Of a stretch of 14,650 nt of DNA, positions 6,508 through 14,650 are shown piece after piece. The position numbers and the translations under genes were made by a program. This DNA is from Ideonella_A sp031398385 (GTDB taxonomy: Bacteria > Pseudomonadota > Gammaproteobacteria > Burkholderiales > Burkholderiaceae_C). The stretch covers positions 1 to 14,650 of the forward strand of contig JANNNE010000339.1 of assembly GCA_031398385.1 (NCBI GenBank), read 5' to 3'. The notes beneath the pieces are model-generated. The model searched no databases and was not told where the DNA came from. It was given only the letters and a program-made list of their open reading frames with translations. Each line of letters opens with the position of its first letter. Within the stretch, counting starts at the first letter, position 1.

Positions 6508-8147
6508 TGGTGCGGCTGTGCTGGTTTGCCCGGCGCCGCGGCCGGCGCGGTGCCGTCGTACGGACGGACGTTGTTGATCGGCACGCCATCGCGTGTTCCC
6601 AGCACGGCGCGGCCGTAGCCGGCGCGATCATTGAGCTGGATCGCGGCGGCAGCGGTATAGCGCTGCAACGGGCCGGCGAAGACGGTCATCGCGACACCTG
6701 CCGCCAGCAACACGAAGGTCGCGCCGAGCAGGCGTGGACTCGCGCCGGACTGGATGCCGGCCACTGCATCGTCGCGTGCGCTCCAGAACAGGATGCTGCC
6801 GGCGCGCGCCACGCCCACCAGCGTCAGCAGGCCGACCCCCAGCACCACGATCCAGACCGCCGCGACCAGTGGGGATGCCAACGCCGCCTCGAGAATCATC
6901 AGCTTGCCGATGAAGCCCGGCAACGGCGGCAGACCGGCCACCGAGGCCGCGCCCAACAGCAACATCAGACCGAGCATCTGCGGCTGCGCCACCTGGGACG
7001 CCGGTCGCAGCCGACCGCCAACCACGCCGCGCTGCGCGGACACCAGTTCGGACAGCAGAAACAGCCCGGCGATGACCAAGCTGCTGTTGGCCAGGTAGAA
7101 CAGCCCGGCCGACCAGGCATCGTCGGTGAACAGGCCGATGGCCGAGACCACGGTGCCCACCGAGACCACCGTCAGCCAGGCGATGAGCCGCGGCAAGGTG
7201 CGCGCTGCCAGCGCGCCCAGCACACCGAGCACACTGGTTGCCAGCGCCAGCGGCAGCAGCACCGGCTGGACGGTCAGCGCCGATGCGCCGGCATCGACGC
7301 CGAAAATGACGCCGTGGATCCGCAGGATCGCGTAGACGCCAACCTTGGTCATGATCGCGAACAGCGCCGCCACCGGGGCACTCGCGGCGGCATAGGTGGC
7401 GGGCAACCACATCGACAGCGGCACCAGCGCGGCCTTGAAGCCGAACACCACCAGCAGGATCAGCGCGGCGGCCTGCAGCACGCCGGCCTCGGGACCGGTC
7501 ACCTCGGGCACGCGCAGCGCCAGATCGGCCAGATTGAGGGTCCCGGTCAAGGCGTAGATCAGCGCCACGCCGATCAGGAACAGCGCCGATGCCGCGAGAT
7601 TGAGCACCACATAGTGGACGCCGACACGAAAGCGCGTGCGGCCCTGACCGTGCAGCATCAGCACATACGAGGCGACCAGCAGCACCTCGAAGAAGACGAA
7701 CAGGTTGAACAGATCGCCGGTGACAAAAGCACCGTTCAGCCCCATCAGCTGAAACTGGAACATCGGATGGAAATGCCGGCCGTGGCTGTCCCAGCCACCA
7801 CAGGCATACACCAGCACCGGCAGCGCAATGCACGCGGTCAGCAGCAGCATCAGGGCCGACAGCCGATCGACGACCAGCACGATGCCGAACGGCGGCGCCC
7901 AGTCACCGACTCGATACACCTGCAGCAGGCCCTGATCGGCGTCGAGGGCGAGACGCGCGGCCCAGATCAGGCCGAGCACAGTCGACGCGGTCGCGATCAG
8001 CCGGGTACGCTGCAGCCGGCGCAGACCGCTGCCTTGGTGCTGGTCGCTGCCGTGATCACCGAGTACCAGCAGCAGCATCGCGGTGAATGCCGGCAGCAAC
8101 ACCGGCAGCACCGGCAGATGGTCTGCGAACAACTGCTGCAGGTTCAT
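6504..8147 (-). CDS. mnhD: monovalent cation/H+ antiporter subunit D
   Basis: The 547-residue polytopic protein belongs to the NuoN/NuoM-like antiporter family and is one of the two proton/cation-translocating subunits of Mrp. Key residues are in place: Glu154 in FNLFVFFEVLLVASYVL, Lys238 in FGFKAALVPLSMWLP, Lys268 in MTKVGVYAILR and Lys415 in GFIGKLMILE. The frame is open upstream to 8462, but that part overlaps mnhC. The ATG at 8147-8145 overlaps the mnhC stop as ATGA and has AAGGG about eight bases upstream. After the last helix there is a Pro/Ala/Gln-rich polar tail of about 30 residues (518-547) ending in QPHQ, which I would not expect in a minimal MnhD. Confidence 0.96.
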   Translation of the reverse strand: MNLQQLFADHLPVLPVLLPAFTAMLLLVLGDHGSDQHQGSGLRRLQRTRLIATASTVLGLIWAARLALDADQGLLQVYRVGDWAPPFGIVLVVDRLSALMLLLTACIALPVLVYACGGWDSHGRHFHPMFQFQLMGLNGAFVTGDLFNLFVFFEVLLVASYVLMLHGQGRTRFRVGVHYVVLNLAASALFLIGVALIYALTGTLNLADLALRVPEVTGPEAGVLQAAALILLVVFGFKAALVPLSMWLPATYAAASAPVAALFAIMTKVGVYAILRIHGVIFGVDAGASALTVQPVLLPLALATSVLGVLGALAARTLPRLIAWLTVVSVGTVVSAIGLFTDDAWSAGLFYLANSSLVIAGLFLLSELVSAQRGVVGGRLRPASQVAQPQMLGLMLLLGAASVAGLPPLPGFIGKLMILEAALASPLVAAVWIVVLGVGLLTLVGVARAGSILFWSARDDAVAGIQSGASPRLLGATFVLLAAGVAMTVFAGPLQRYTAAAAIQLNDRAGYGRAVLGTRDGVPINNVRPYDGTAPAAAPGKPAQPHQ

Positions 8148-8509
8148 GTGCGGCGCCCTTTGCCGCCACGCCGGGCGGCCGCCCGCGTTCCATCGACATG
8201 GTCGCTGCCACCGCTTTCGTGGCGGCTGCGTAGCGCCAGTTCGATCACGAAGCCGATGGTTGCAAAGCCGATCACGATCGCCGTCAAGACCAGCGCCTGC
8301 GGCAACGGATCGGCAAATACCTCGCCGTCGCTGAGGATCGGCGCGGCATCCTGCCACAGGCGGCCCATCGCAAAGATGAACAGGTTGACCGCATAACCAA
8401 GCAGGCTCAGCCCCAGCACCACCGTGAAGGTTCGACCCCGCAGCAGCAGATAGATCCCGCACGCGGTGCCCCAGCCGATTCCGCTGGCGACCAGAAATTC
8501 CATGCTCAT
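8144..8509 (-). CDS. mnhC: monovalent cation/H+ antiporter subunit C
   Basis: The 121-residue protein is the NuoK-like subunit of the Mrp antiporter, with three helices (about 5-24, 28-49 and 70-94). The conserved segments are GLSLLGYAVNLFIFAMG (33-49) and DPLPQALVLTAIVIGFA (67-83). A basic polar tail of about 27 residues follows the last helix. The chosen ATG at 8509-8507 has GGGAG at 8522-8518, eight bases upstream, and overlaps the stop of the preceding mini-ORF as ATGA. A TTG at 8524 and an ATG at 8503 are less likely starts. Its stop overlaps the mnhD start. Confidence 0.95.
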   Translation of the reverse strand: MSMEFLVASGIGWGTACGIYLLLRGRTFTVVLGLSLLGYAVNLFIFAMGRLWQDAAPILSDGEVFADPLPQALVLTAIVIGFATIGFVIELALRSRHESGGSDHVDGTRAAARRGGKGRRT

Positions 8510-8571
8510 CGTGTCGACTCCCAAAGCAGTGGATTCGGGCCGGATGCCGCTGTGCGTTCGATCGTCATCAT
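8506..8571 (-). CDS. 21-residue mini-ORF between mnhA and mnhC (possible coupling leader peptide)
   Basis: This 22-codon frame fills exactly the gap between mnhA and mnhC. Its ATG overlaps the mnhA TGA as ATGA, and its TGA overlaps the mnhC ATG as ATGA. The peptide begins MMTIERTAAS and ends LLWESTR; it is polar and has no signal or membrane segment. Its 3' part contains the GGGAG ribosome site of mnhC. Every other junction from mnhA to mnhF is also ATGA, so the frame may serve mainly to carry terminating ribosomes from mnhA to mnhC. Whether the peptide itself is stable or functional cannot be told. It may instead be a chance frame or a remnant of a longer gene start. Confidence 0.4.
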   Translation of the reverse strand: MMTIERTAASGPNPLLWESTR

Positions 8572-11411
8572 GATGCGGCGGGCCTCGGCAACAGCGGCTC
8601 GCTGCTGGAGGCAGCCAGGGCCGACAACATCAGCATCGTCGCGCCGACCACGGTCACGTAGACACCGAGGTCGAACAACGCGGCCGTCGTCAACGACAAC
8701 TCGCCCAGCAGCGCGACGACCGGATGCGCACTGGCGCTGGTCAGGAAGGGGTAGCCGAAGGCAAACGCGCCGATGCCGGTGAGGCCGGCGATCGCGAGGC
8801 CGGCGCCTGCCCATCGGGTGAAGCGGCGACCGGCGCGCCCGCGCAGCAGGGCTTCGGCCTGGCCCTGGCCGACCGAGATGAACTGCAGCACCAGCGCGGC
8901 AGCCGTCACCAGGCCGGCAATGAAGCCGCCGCCCGGCAGGTTGTGGCCGCGCCAGAACAGATGCACGCTGACCAGCAGGGCCACCGGCAGCGTGAGCTGG
9001 GCGATCATCCTCAACATCAGCGGCTCGCGCGCGAAGGTCCAGGGACGCCCGAGCACATCGGTCGATGGTCGGCGCACCCGCAGACCGTCGAGCACCGCGA
9101 GCGCGCCGACCGCCGCGATCACCAGCACGGTGATTTCGCCGAAGGTATCAAAGCCGCGGAAGTCGACCAGGATCACATTCACCGCGTTGGCGCCACCGCC
9201 CAACGGCACGGCGTTCTGCAGGAAGTACCAGGAAATAGACGCGTGTTCACGCGTCATCATCAGCCAGCACAGCCAGCCAATGCCGGCGCCGCCGGCCAGC
9301 GCGAGCGTCGCGTCGCGCACGCGTCGCCGCACACTCGACTCGCGCGGGCTGAGTTGCGGAAGCAGGGCCAGCCCCATCAACAGCAGGACGGTCGACACGA
9401 CCTCGACCGAGAGCTGGGTCAACGCCAGATCGGGCGCGGATAAGGCGACAAAGGCGAGCGAGGTGACCAGACCCACCACCGCGGTCAGCACAACCGCGCG
9501 GAAGCGATCCCGATGACCGAGCAGCAAGCCGAGGCCGGTTGCCAGCAGCAGCAGCCAGACGATGATCGCCAGCGCGGGTGCGGGCAAGGTTTCACGCCCC
9601 CCGGCCGACAACGCAGTGGCGTGGCCGAGCAGCCACGGCGATGCGGCCAGCACGATGGCGCTGCCGATCATCCACGCCGCGTAGCGTTGCAACGAACCGT
9701 TTTCGATCACCTGGATCACGCGGCCGGAAAAACTGAACAAACGATCGATCGCATGGGTGAAGAACAGGCGTGCGGTCCAGCCGTCGGGATGATGCAGGTG
9801 CAACCCGAAACGCTTCTGCAACACCCAGTACATCAATGCGCCACCGGCGATGGCGATCGCGCTGAGCAGCAGCGGCAGATTGAAGCCGTGCCAGAGTTGC
9901 AGGTGATATTCAGGTGGTGGTGCGCCCAGCATCGCGCTGCTGGCCAGGTGAACCAGCGGGCCGAAGGTCAGGGCCGGCAACAGGCCGACCGCGATGCACA
10001 GCACCGCCAGCAGCGTCGGTGATATTCGCATCCCGAGCGGCGGCTCGTGCGGATTCGATTGCGGCCACTGATCCGGTGTACCGGCCCCGAAAAACAGATC
10101 GTGGACCAGTCGGATCGCATAAGCGATCGAGCAGATGCTGCCGAGCGTCGCGGCCAACGGCACCAGCCAGCCGTATGCGAACAAGTGCTGCGCGTCGACC
10201 GCTTCGGTCAGGAACATCTCCTTCGACAGGAATCCGTTGGTCAGCGGCAAACCGCCCATGGCCGCCGCTGCGACCATCGCCACGCTCGCGGTCCAGGGCA
10301 GAAAGCGGAACAGGCCACCGAGCAGGCGCATGTCGCGGCTGCCGGTCTCGTGATCAACGATGCCGGCCACCATGAACAGCGAGCATTTGAAGACCGCGTG
10401 GTTCAACAGGTGGAAGATGGCCGCCACGGCAGACAAGGGCGACGCCAGACCGATCAGGAAGACGATCAGCCCCAGGTGGCTGATGGTCGAGTAGGCCAGC
10501 AGGCTCTTCACATCGTGCCGGAACACCGCGACATAGGCGGCGAACACCATCGTGATCAGACCCACGCTCGGGACGATGACCTCGAACAGGCCGCTGCCGC
10601 CCAGCACCGGATATAGCCGTGCCAGCAGAAAGATGCCGGCCTTCACCATCGTGGCCGAATGCAGATAGGCCGACACCGGCGTGGGCGCTGCCATCGCCTC
10701 GGGCAGCCAGAAATGGAACGGCCATTGCGCACTCTTCGAGAAGCAGCCGACCAGGATCAGCGCCAACGTGAGCGGAAAACGCGGATCGGCCTGGATCGCC
10801 GCAGCAGCGTCGGCCATTTCCGAGATCTGATACGTGCCGGCAATGTGGCCCAGCATGATCACCCCGGCCAGCAGCACCAGGCCGCCACCGCCGGTGATCG
10901 TGAGCGCCATGCGAGCGCCGGCGCGAGAGTCGGCGCGATTGCCCCAGTAGCCGATCAGCAGAAACGACGAGACGCTGGTCAGCTCCCAGAAGACGATCAG
11001 CAGCAACAGGTTGTCGGACAGCGCAACGCCGAGCATCGCCGCCATGAACGCCATCAGCTGGGTGAAGAATTTGCCCGCGGGATCGTCGTCGGCCAGGTAG
11101 TAGGCCGCATAGAGGATCACCAGCAGGCCGATGCCGGTGATCAGCCAGACGAACAACAGCGACAGGCCATCGAGCCGAAAGGAAAGGTCCAGGCCGATTG
11201 CCGGCACCCACTCGGTGTGGGCCAGTACCGTCTCGCCGTCGAACACACCGGGCGCCAGGCTGCTGGCGATGGCCAGCGAAGCCGCTGTCACGCCGGCTGC
11301 CAGCCAGGCCGTGAGCCTGCGCCGACCCACGCTGTTGCGTTGACCGCTCCAGAAACACAGCGAGGTCCCGAGCAGCAGCGGCAACAACACAATGGCCGCG
11401 AGCGGATTCAT
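8568..11411 (-). CDS. mnhA: monovalent cation/H+ antiporter subunit A, fused A-B form
   Basis: The 947-residue protein is the large NuoL-like Mrp subunit with the MnhB domain fused at its C-terminus, the arrangement of group 2 Mrp (pha/sha) operons. Domains in order: NuoL-like antiporter core (about 60-440) with Glu143 in FWELTSVSSFLLIGYW, Lys226 in CFSKSAQWPFHFWLPEAM and Lys257 in YLHSATMVKAG; an MbhD-like segment around Glu670 (PDLALTQLSVEVVST); an MbhE-like segment (NVILVDFRGFDTFGEIT, 745-761); and an MnhB domain (about 800-930) with GHNLPGGGFIAGL (822-834) and FDLGVYVTVVG. It forms part of the ion pathway. It is the first gene of the operon; the ATG at 11411 has only a weak GAAG upstream. 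Its stop overlaps the mini-ORF start. Confidence 0.97.
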   Translation of the reverse strand: MNPLAAIVLLPLLLGTSLCFWSGQRNSVGRRRLTAWLAAGVTAASLAIASSLAPGVFDGETVLAHTEWVPAIGLDLSFRLDGLSLLFVWLITGIGLLVILYAAYYLADDDPAGKFFTQLMAFMAAMLGVALSDNLLLLIVFWELTSVSSFLLIGYWGNRADSRAGARMALTITGGGGLVLLAGVIMLGHIAGTYQISEMADAAAAIQADPRFPLTLALILVGCFSKSAQWPFHFWLPEAMAAPTPVSAYLHSATMVKAGIFLLARLYPVLGGSGLFEVIVPSVGLITMVFAAYVAVFRHDVKSLLAYSTISHLGLIVFLIGLASPLSAVAAIFHLLNHAVFKCSLFMVAGIVDHETGSRDMRLLGGLFRFLPWTASVAMVAAAAMGGLPLTNGFLSKEMFLTEAVDAQHLFAYGWLVPLAATLGSICSIAYAIRLVHDLFFGAGTPDQWPQSNPHEPPLGMRISPTLLAVLCIAVGLLPALTFGPLVHLASSAMLGAPPPEYHLQLWHGFNLPLLLSAIAIAGGALMYWVLQKRFGLHLHHPDGWTARLFFTHAIDRLFSFSGRVIQVIENGSLQRYAAWMIGSAIVLAASPWLLGHATALSAGGRETLPAPALAIIVWLLLLATGLGLLLGHRDRFRAVVLTAVVGLVTSLAFVALSAPDLALTQLSVEVVSTVLLLMGLALLPQLSPRESSVRRRVRDATLALAGGAGIGWLCWLMMTREHASISWYFLQNAVPLGGGANAVNVILVDFRGFDTFGEITVLVIAAVGALAVLDGLRVRRPSTDVLGRPWTFAREPLMLRMIAQLTLPVALLVSVHLFWRGHNLPGGGFIAGLVTAAALVLQFISVGQGQAEALLRGRAGRRFTRWAGAGLAIAGLTGIGAFAFGYPFLTSASAHPVVALLGELSLTTAALFDLGVYVTVVGATMLMLSALAASSSEPLLPRPAAS

Positions 11412-11439
11412 GCTTCAAAAGTCGGGGAAGTCGAGTGGC

Positions 11440-11445
11440 ATTGTA
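11440..11445 (-). promoter_or_regulatory. possible -10 element (TACAAT) of the Mrp operon
   Basis: On the minus strand TACAAT lies about 28 bases before the mnhA ATG. It matches five of six -10 positions. No good -35 is seen at standard spacing (GACAGA at 18 bases is poor). It lies in the 146-base divergent region shared with dsbD, so the two operons may share regulatory sequence. Confidence 0.35.
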
Positions 11446-11514
11446 GGAAGGCTCGCGCCGGGATCTGTCGATCGGCGCGCCGCTCGCGAGGTCTGGTTGA
11501 TCGCGACCGATAGC

Positions 11515-11531
11515 CCCGGGTTCCGCCCGGG
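11515..11531. repeat. GC-rich inverted repeat upstream of dsbD
   Basis: Two CCCGGG arms (11515-11520 and 11526-11531) flank a five-base TTCCG loop, 26 bases before the first possible dsbD start. It may form a hairpin in the dsbD leader. No consequence can be inferred from sequence alone. Confidence 0.3.
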
Positions 11532-11557
11532 CGGGCCAAACATCCAATAATCGGTCC

Positions 11558-13864
11558 ATGAGCTTTGTCGCGCCCGCTCCGATGCCCCGCTTTCGACGCC
11601 CGCCCGAACGGTGGCGGATCGGCATGTGCCGGTGGCTCGGCGCGCTGCTGTTGGCGTCGGCGGCCCTGGCCGTCGGCGGCGGGGCAGTTGCCGCACCGGT
11701 CAAGACCGAACATGTCACCGCCGAACTGGTCGCGCAGTCGACCGCGGTACAGCCCGGCCAGACGGTGCATATCGGCCTGAGGCTGCAGCACATCCCGCAC
11801 TGGCACACCTATTGGCGCAATCCGGGCGATTCGGGTCTGCCGACCACCTTGTCCTGGAGCCTGCCGGCGGGCGCGGAAGTCGGCGCAATCGACTGGCCAG
11901 CGCCGCAGCGCCTGCCGATCGGTCCGCTGGTGAACTACGGCTACGAAGGCGATCTGCTGCTGCCGTTGCGCTTCACCGCACCAGCCGACGCACGGCCCGG
12001 CAGCACCCTCGAGATCAAGGCCGACGCCTCGTGGCTGGTGTGTCGCGACATCTGCATTCCCGAAAACGCGACGCTGCAACTGTCGCTACCGGTTGTCGAA
12101 GCGGCGAGCGTGCCGGATCGCAGTGCGCTGGCCGAGTTGTTCGAGCGCACCGCGGCGCGCCAGGCGGTTCCGCTGCAGGGCTGGCGCGCCAGCATGCAGC
12201 ACAGCGGGGCCGAGTTGTTGCTGCGGCTCGACCGCGACCCGGCCACTGCTGCCGCAGCCGATCCGGTGCCGGCGGTGCACGTGTTCCCTTATGTCGAGCA
12301 GCTGATCGAGCCGGCGCGCCACGAGCTCTACCGCACCCCCAGCGGCTATGCGGTGCGGTTCGGCATGGCGCCGAACGCCACCGTTCCCGCCCGCTTCGAC
12401 GGCATCGCGGTGGTGCAGGCGGCAGACGGCACGATCGCACCGGTGGTCTGGAATACCGCGCGAGCGAGCGCCGAGTTTTCCGCGCCGATCGAGCCGGTCG
12501 CGGCGATCGCCCTGCCCGCGGGATCGGTGCGAATCGACGCTGGCGGCACCTCGCTGGCGAATATTTCCGAGCGCAACGCACCATCCGCAGCGCCGGTGCA
12601 ACTGATCGACGGCGGGGCTCAGACCGGCCTGCTGGCGGCGCTGCTGTTTGCGCTGGTCGGCGGCATGGTGCTGAACCTGATGCCCTGCGTCTTTCCGGTG
12701 TTGTCGATCAAGCTGCTGAGCCTGACGCAGCAGACTGGCAGCCGCGCCACCCTGCGCACCCACGCCGCAGCCTACAGCGCGGGCGTGGTGCTCAGTTTTG
12801 TCGCCCTCGCCGCGTTGCTGATCGGTTTGCGCGCGGCGGGCAGCGCCATCGGTTGGGGCTTCCAGTTGCAGGAGCCCGGCGTCGTCTTTGCGCTGGCGCT
12901 GTTGTTCTTCGCAATCGGCCTGAACCTGATGGGGGCCTTCGAAATCGGCAACCTGATGCCGCAAGGCCTCGCTACCTGGCGGGCCAAGCGGCCAGCCGCC
13001 GATGCCTTCGGTGCCGGCATCCTCGCCGTGGTTGCCGCCAGCCCCTGCACCGCGCCATTCATGGGTGCGGCGCTGGGCTTTGCGCTGACCCAATCGGCCG
13101 GTATCGCATTGGCGGTCTTTGCAGCACTCGGCATCGGCATGGCCTTGCCTTACGCGGCATTGGTGCTGCTGCCGGGCTGGCGCGCCCGTCTGCCGCGGCC
13201 CGGCGCCTGGATGCTGCGGTTGAAGCAGCTGCTGGCGTTTCCGATGTTCGCGACCGTGGTCTGGCTGGTCTGGGTCCTTGGTCTGCAAGCGGGCATCGAT
13301 GGCGCTGCGAAGGCGCTGCTCGCGCTGGTCGGACTCGGCTTCGTGGTCTGGCTTCTCGGCACGCTGCAATCCGGTGTTGCGGTGCGCCGCACCGCCGGCG
13401 GGCTGGCGGTGGTCGCGCTGGCCGGCCTGCTGGTCTGGAGTTGGCCGGTCGAGCTGACGTCGGCACAGGCTGCCGACGGCACGGCCGCTACAAGCGCGCA
13501 CGAACAGACCACAACCGCCGTCTGGCAGCCCTACAGCGACCAACGGCTGCAGCAGCAACTGGCCGAGGGCCGGCCGGTATTCGTCGATTTCACCGCGGCC
13601 TGGTGCGTAAGTTGCCAGGTCAACAAGCGGCTGGTGCTGAATACGGAAGGCGCAGAAACGGCCTTCGCACAGGCCGAGGTGGCCTTGATGCGCGCCGATT
13701 GGACCCGGCGTGATGCCGACATCACCGCCGCACTGGCCCGGCTCGGCCGCAACGGCGTGCCGGTCTACGTCTTGCATCGTCCGGGCAAGGAACCACTGTT
13801 GCTGCCGGAGATTCTCACCCTCGGTATGCTGCGTGATGCGCTGTCGACACTGAAGCCGCAATAG
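11558..13864 (+). CDS. protein-disulfide reductase, ScsB-like DsbD family
   Basis: The protein carries electrons from cytoplasmic thioredoxin across the inner membrane to periplasmic thiol proteins. The 768-residue order is: signal peptide (hydrophobic core about 27-46, likely cleaved near AVAA-P), a periplasmic N-terminal domain of the ScsB/DsbD-related type with CRDIC (Cys162, Cys166), a membrane domain (about 355-630) with redox cysteines in NLMPCVFPVLSIK (Cys377) and AASPCTAPFMGAALG (Cys497), and a C-terminal thioredoxin domain with WCVSC (Cys683, Cys686). All six expected cysteines are present. The start is uncertain: ATG codons at 11558, 11582 and 11624 are all possible, and the last gives a more standard signal peptide (MCRWLGALLLASAALA). 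The redoxin gene follows 40 bases later and is a plausible client. Confidence 0.93.
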   Translation: MSFVAPAPMPRFRRPPERWRIGMCRWLGALLLASAALAVGGGAVAAPVKTEHVTAELVAQSTAVQPGQTVHIGLRLQHIPHWHTYWRNPGDSGLPTTLSWSLPAGAEVGAIDWPAPQRLPIGPLVNYGYEGDLLLPLRFTAPADARPGSTLEIKADASWLVCRDICIPENATLQLSLPVVEAASVPDRSALAELFERTAARQAVPLQGWRASMQHSGAELLLRLDRDPATAAAADPVPAVHVFPYVEQLIEPARHELYRTPSGYAVRFGMAPNATVPARFDGIAVVQAADGTIAPVVWNTARASAEFSAPIEPVAAIALPAGSVRIDAGGTSLANISERNAPSAAPVQLIDGGAQTGLLAALLFALVGGMVLNLMPCVFPVLSIKLLSLTQQTGSRATLRTHAAAYSAGVVLSFVALAALLIGLRAAGSAIGWGFQLQEPGVVFALALLFFAIGLNLMGAFEIGNLMPQGLATWRAKRPAADAFGAGILAVVAASPCTAPFMGAALGFALTQSAGIALAVFAALGIGMALPYAALVLLPGWRARLPRPGAWMLRLKQLLAFPMFATVVWLVWVLGLQAGIDGAAKALLALVGLGFVVWLLGTLQSGVAVRRTAGGLAVVALAGLLVWSWPVELTSAQAADGTAATSAHEQTTTAVWQPYSDQRLQQQLAEGRPVFVDFTAAWCVSCQVNKRLVLNTEGAETAFAQAEVALMRADWTRRDADITAALARLGRNGVPVYVLHRPGKEPLLLPEILTLGMLRDALSTLKPQ

Positions 13865-13904
13865 CGTCCGAACCCCGCCGTCGATCAACCCCCAGGAGTA
13901 CCCG

Positions 13905-14549
<645 letters not shown>

Positions 14550-14650
14550 GCTGACCGGGTCTCATTGAACTGATCCTGCGGCGGCAGCAGGCTTGCCGGG
14601 GATCGACGAGCGCTTGCGGGCGCCTGCCTGCGTATCCGCTGGCGATCTGG

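Noticed and set aside
6507..8396. 629-codon rightward frame opposite mnhD
   Set aside because: It is a Gln/Arg/His-rich shadow of a hydrophobic antiporter gene; no domain is recognisable and it has no upstream ribosome site.
8148..8462. N-terminal extension of the mnhD frame
   Set aside because: It lies inside mnhC in another frame, is polar unlike an MnhD N-terminus, and the ATG at 8147 with an ATGA overlap is a better start.
10354..11808. 484-codon leftward frame across mnhA and the dsbD start
   Set aside because: It runs across the divergent promoter region and out of frame with mnhA; composition is Arg/Gly/Ala-rich.
12086..13888. 600-codon leftward frame opposite the dsbD-like gene
   Set aside because: It is an antisense shadow of a real gene with biased, low-complexity composition.
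14575..14591. Small hairpin CCTGC/GCAGG after the redoxin gene as a terminator
   Set aside because: The stem is only five pairs and no T-run follows.
14562..14648. Possible C-terminal end of a leftward gene (28 codons ending GKPAAAAGSVQ, then TGA)
   Set aside because: The composition would fit a low-complexity protein tail and the convergent placement is plausible, but 28 codons without a domain cannot be told from chance.

Overview
The window is high-GC bacterial chromosome with dense, short-spaced genes. It most resembles a betaproteobacterium, possibly Rhodocyclales-like. The main clues are a small Trp-rich protein of the TIGR04438 type, a periplasmic c-551-like cytochrome, a group 2 Mrp antiporter with fused MnhA and MnhB, and a ScsB-like DsbD. 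The taxonomy is inference from gene content, not a search result. No mobile element, CRISPR array, tRNA or rRNA was seen, and every long gene looks like vertically inherited housekeeping or accessory chromosome.

Left part (1-1854): the first 14 codons of a leftward gene run off the left edge. Then come a small rightward membrane-protein gene (156-455) and a leftward pair made of a Trp-rich small protein and PgeF (laccase-domain peptidoglycan editing factor). PgeF most likely starts at a GTG that overlaps the Trp-rich stop codon, and its 3' end overlaps the tail of the small membrane-protein gene on the other strand. A rightward c-type cytochrome with its own promoter follows.

Middle (1900-5350): a hairpin terminator separates the cytochrome from the convergent acs (acetyl-CoA synthetase). 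Divergent from acs are a YqhA/UPF0114 membrane protein and a DUF2062 membrane protein, probably one operon.

Mrp region (5348-11411, leftward): mnhA-B fusion, a 21-codon mini-ORF, mnhC, mnhD, mnhE, mnhF, mnhG. Together they encode a multisubunit monovalent cation/H+ antiporter. Every junction from mnhA to mnhF, including both ends of the mini-ORF, is a 4-base ATGA stop/start overlap, so translation is probably coupled along the operon.

Right part (11558-14549, rightward, divergent from mnhA): a ScsB-like DsbD transmembrane thiol reductant exporter followed by a secreted peroxiredoxin/thioredoxin-fold protein. This is a likely electron donor and acceptor pair in the periplasm. The last 101 bases hold no gene that can be supported.

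The window is mostly recognisable families. The least explained items are the coupled mini-ORF in the Mrp operon, the redoxin partner of DsbD, and the small membrane proteins around pgeF.
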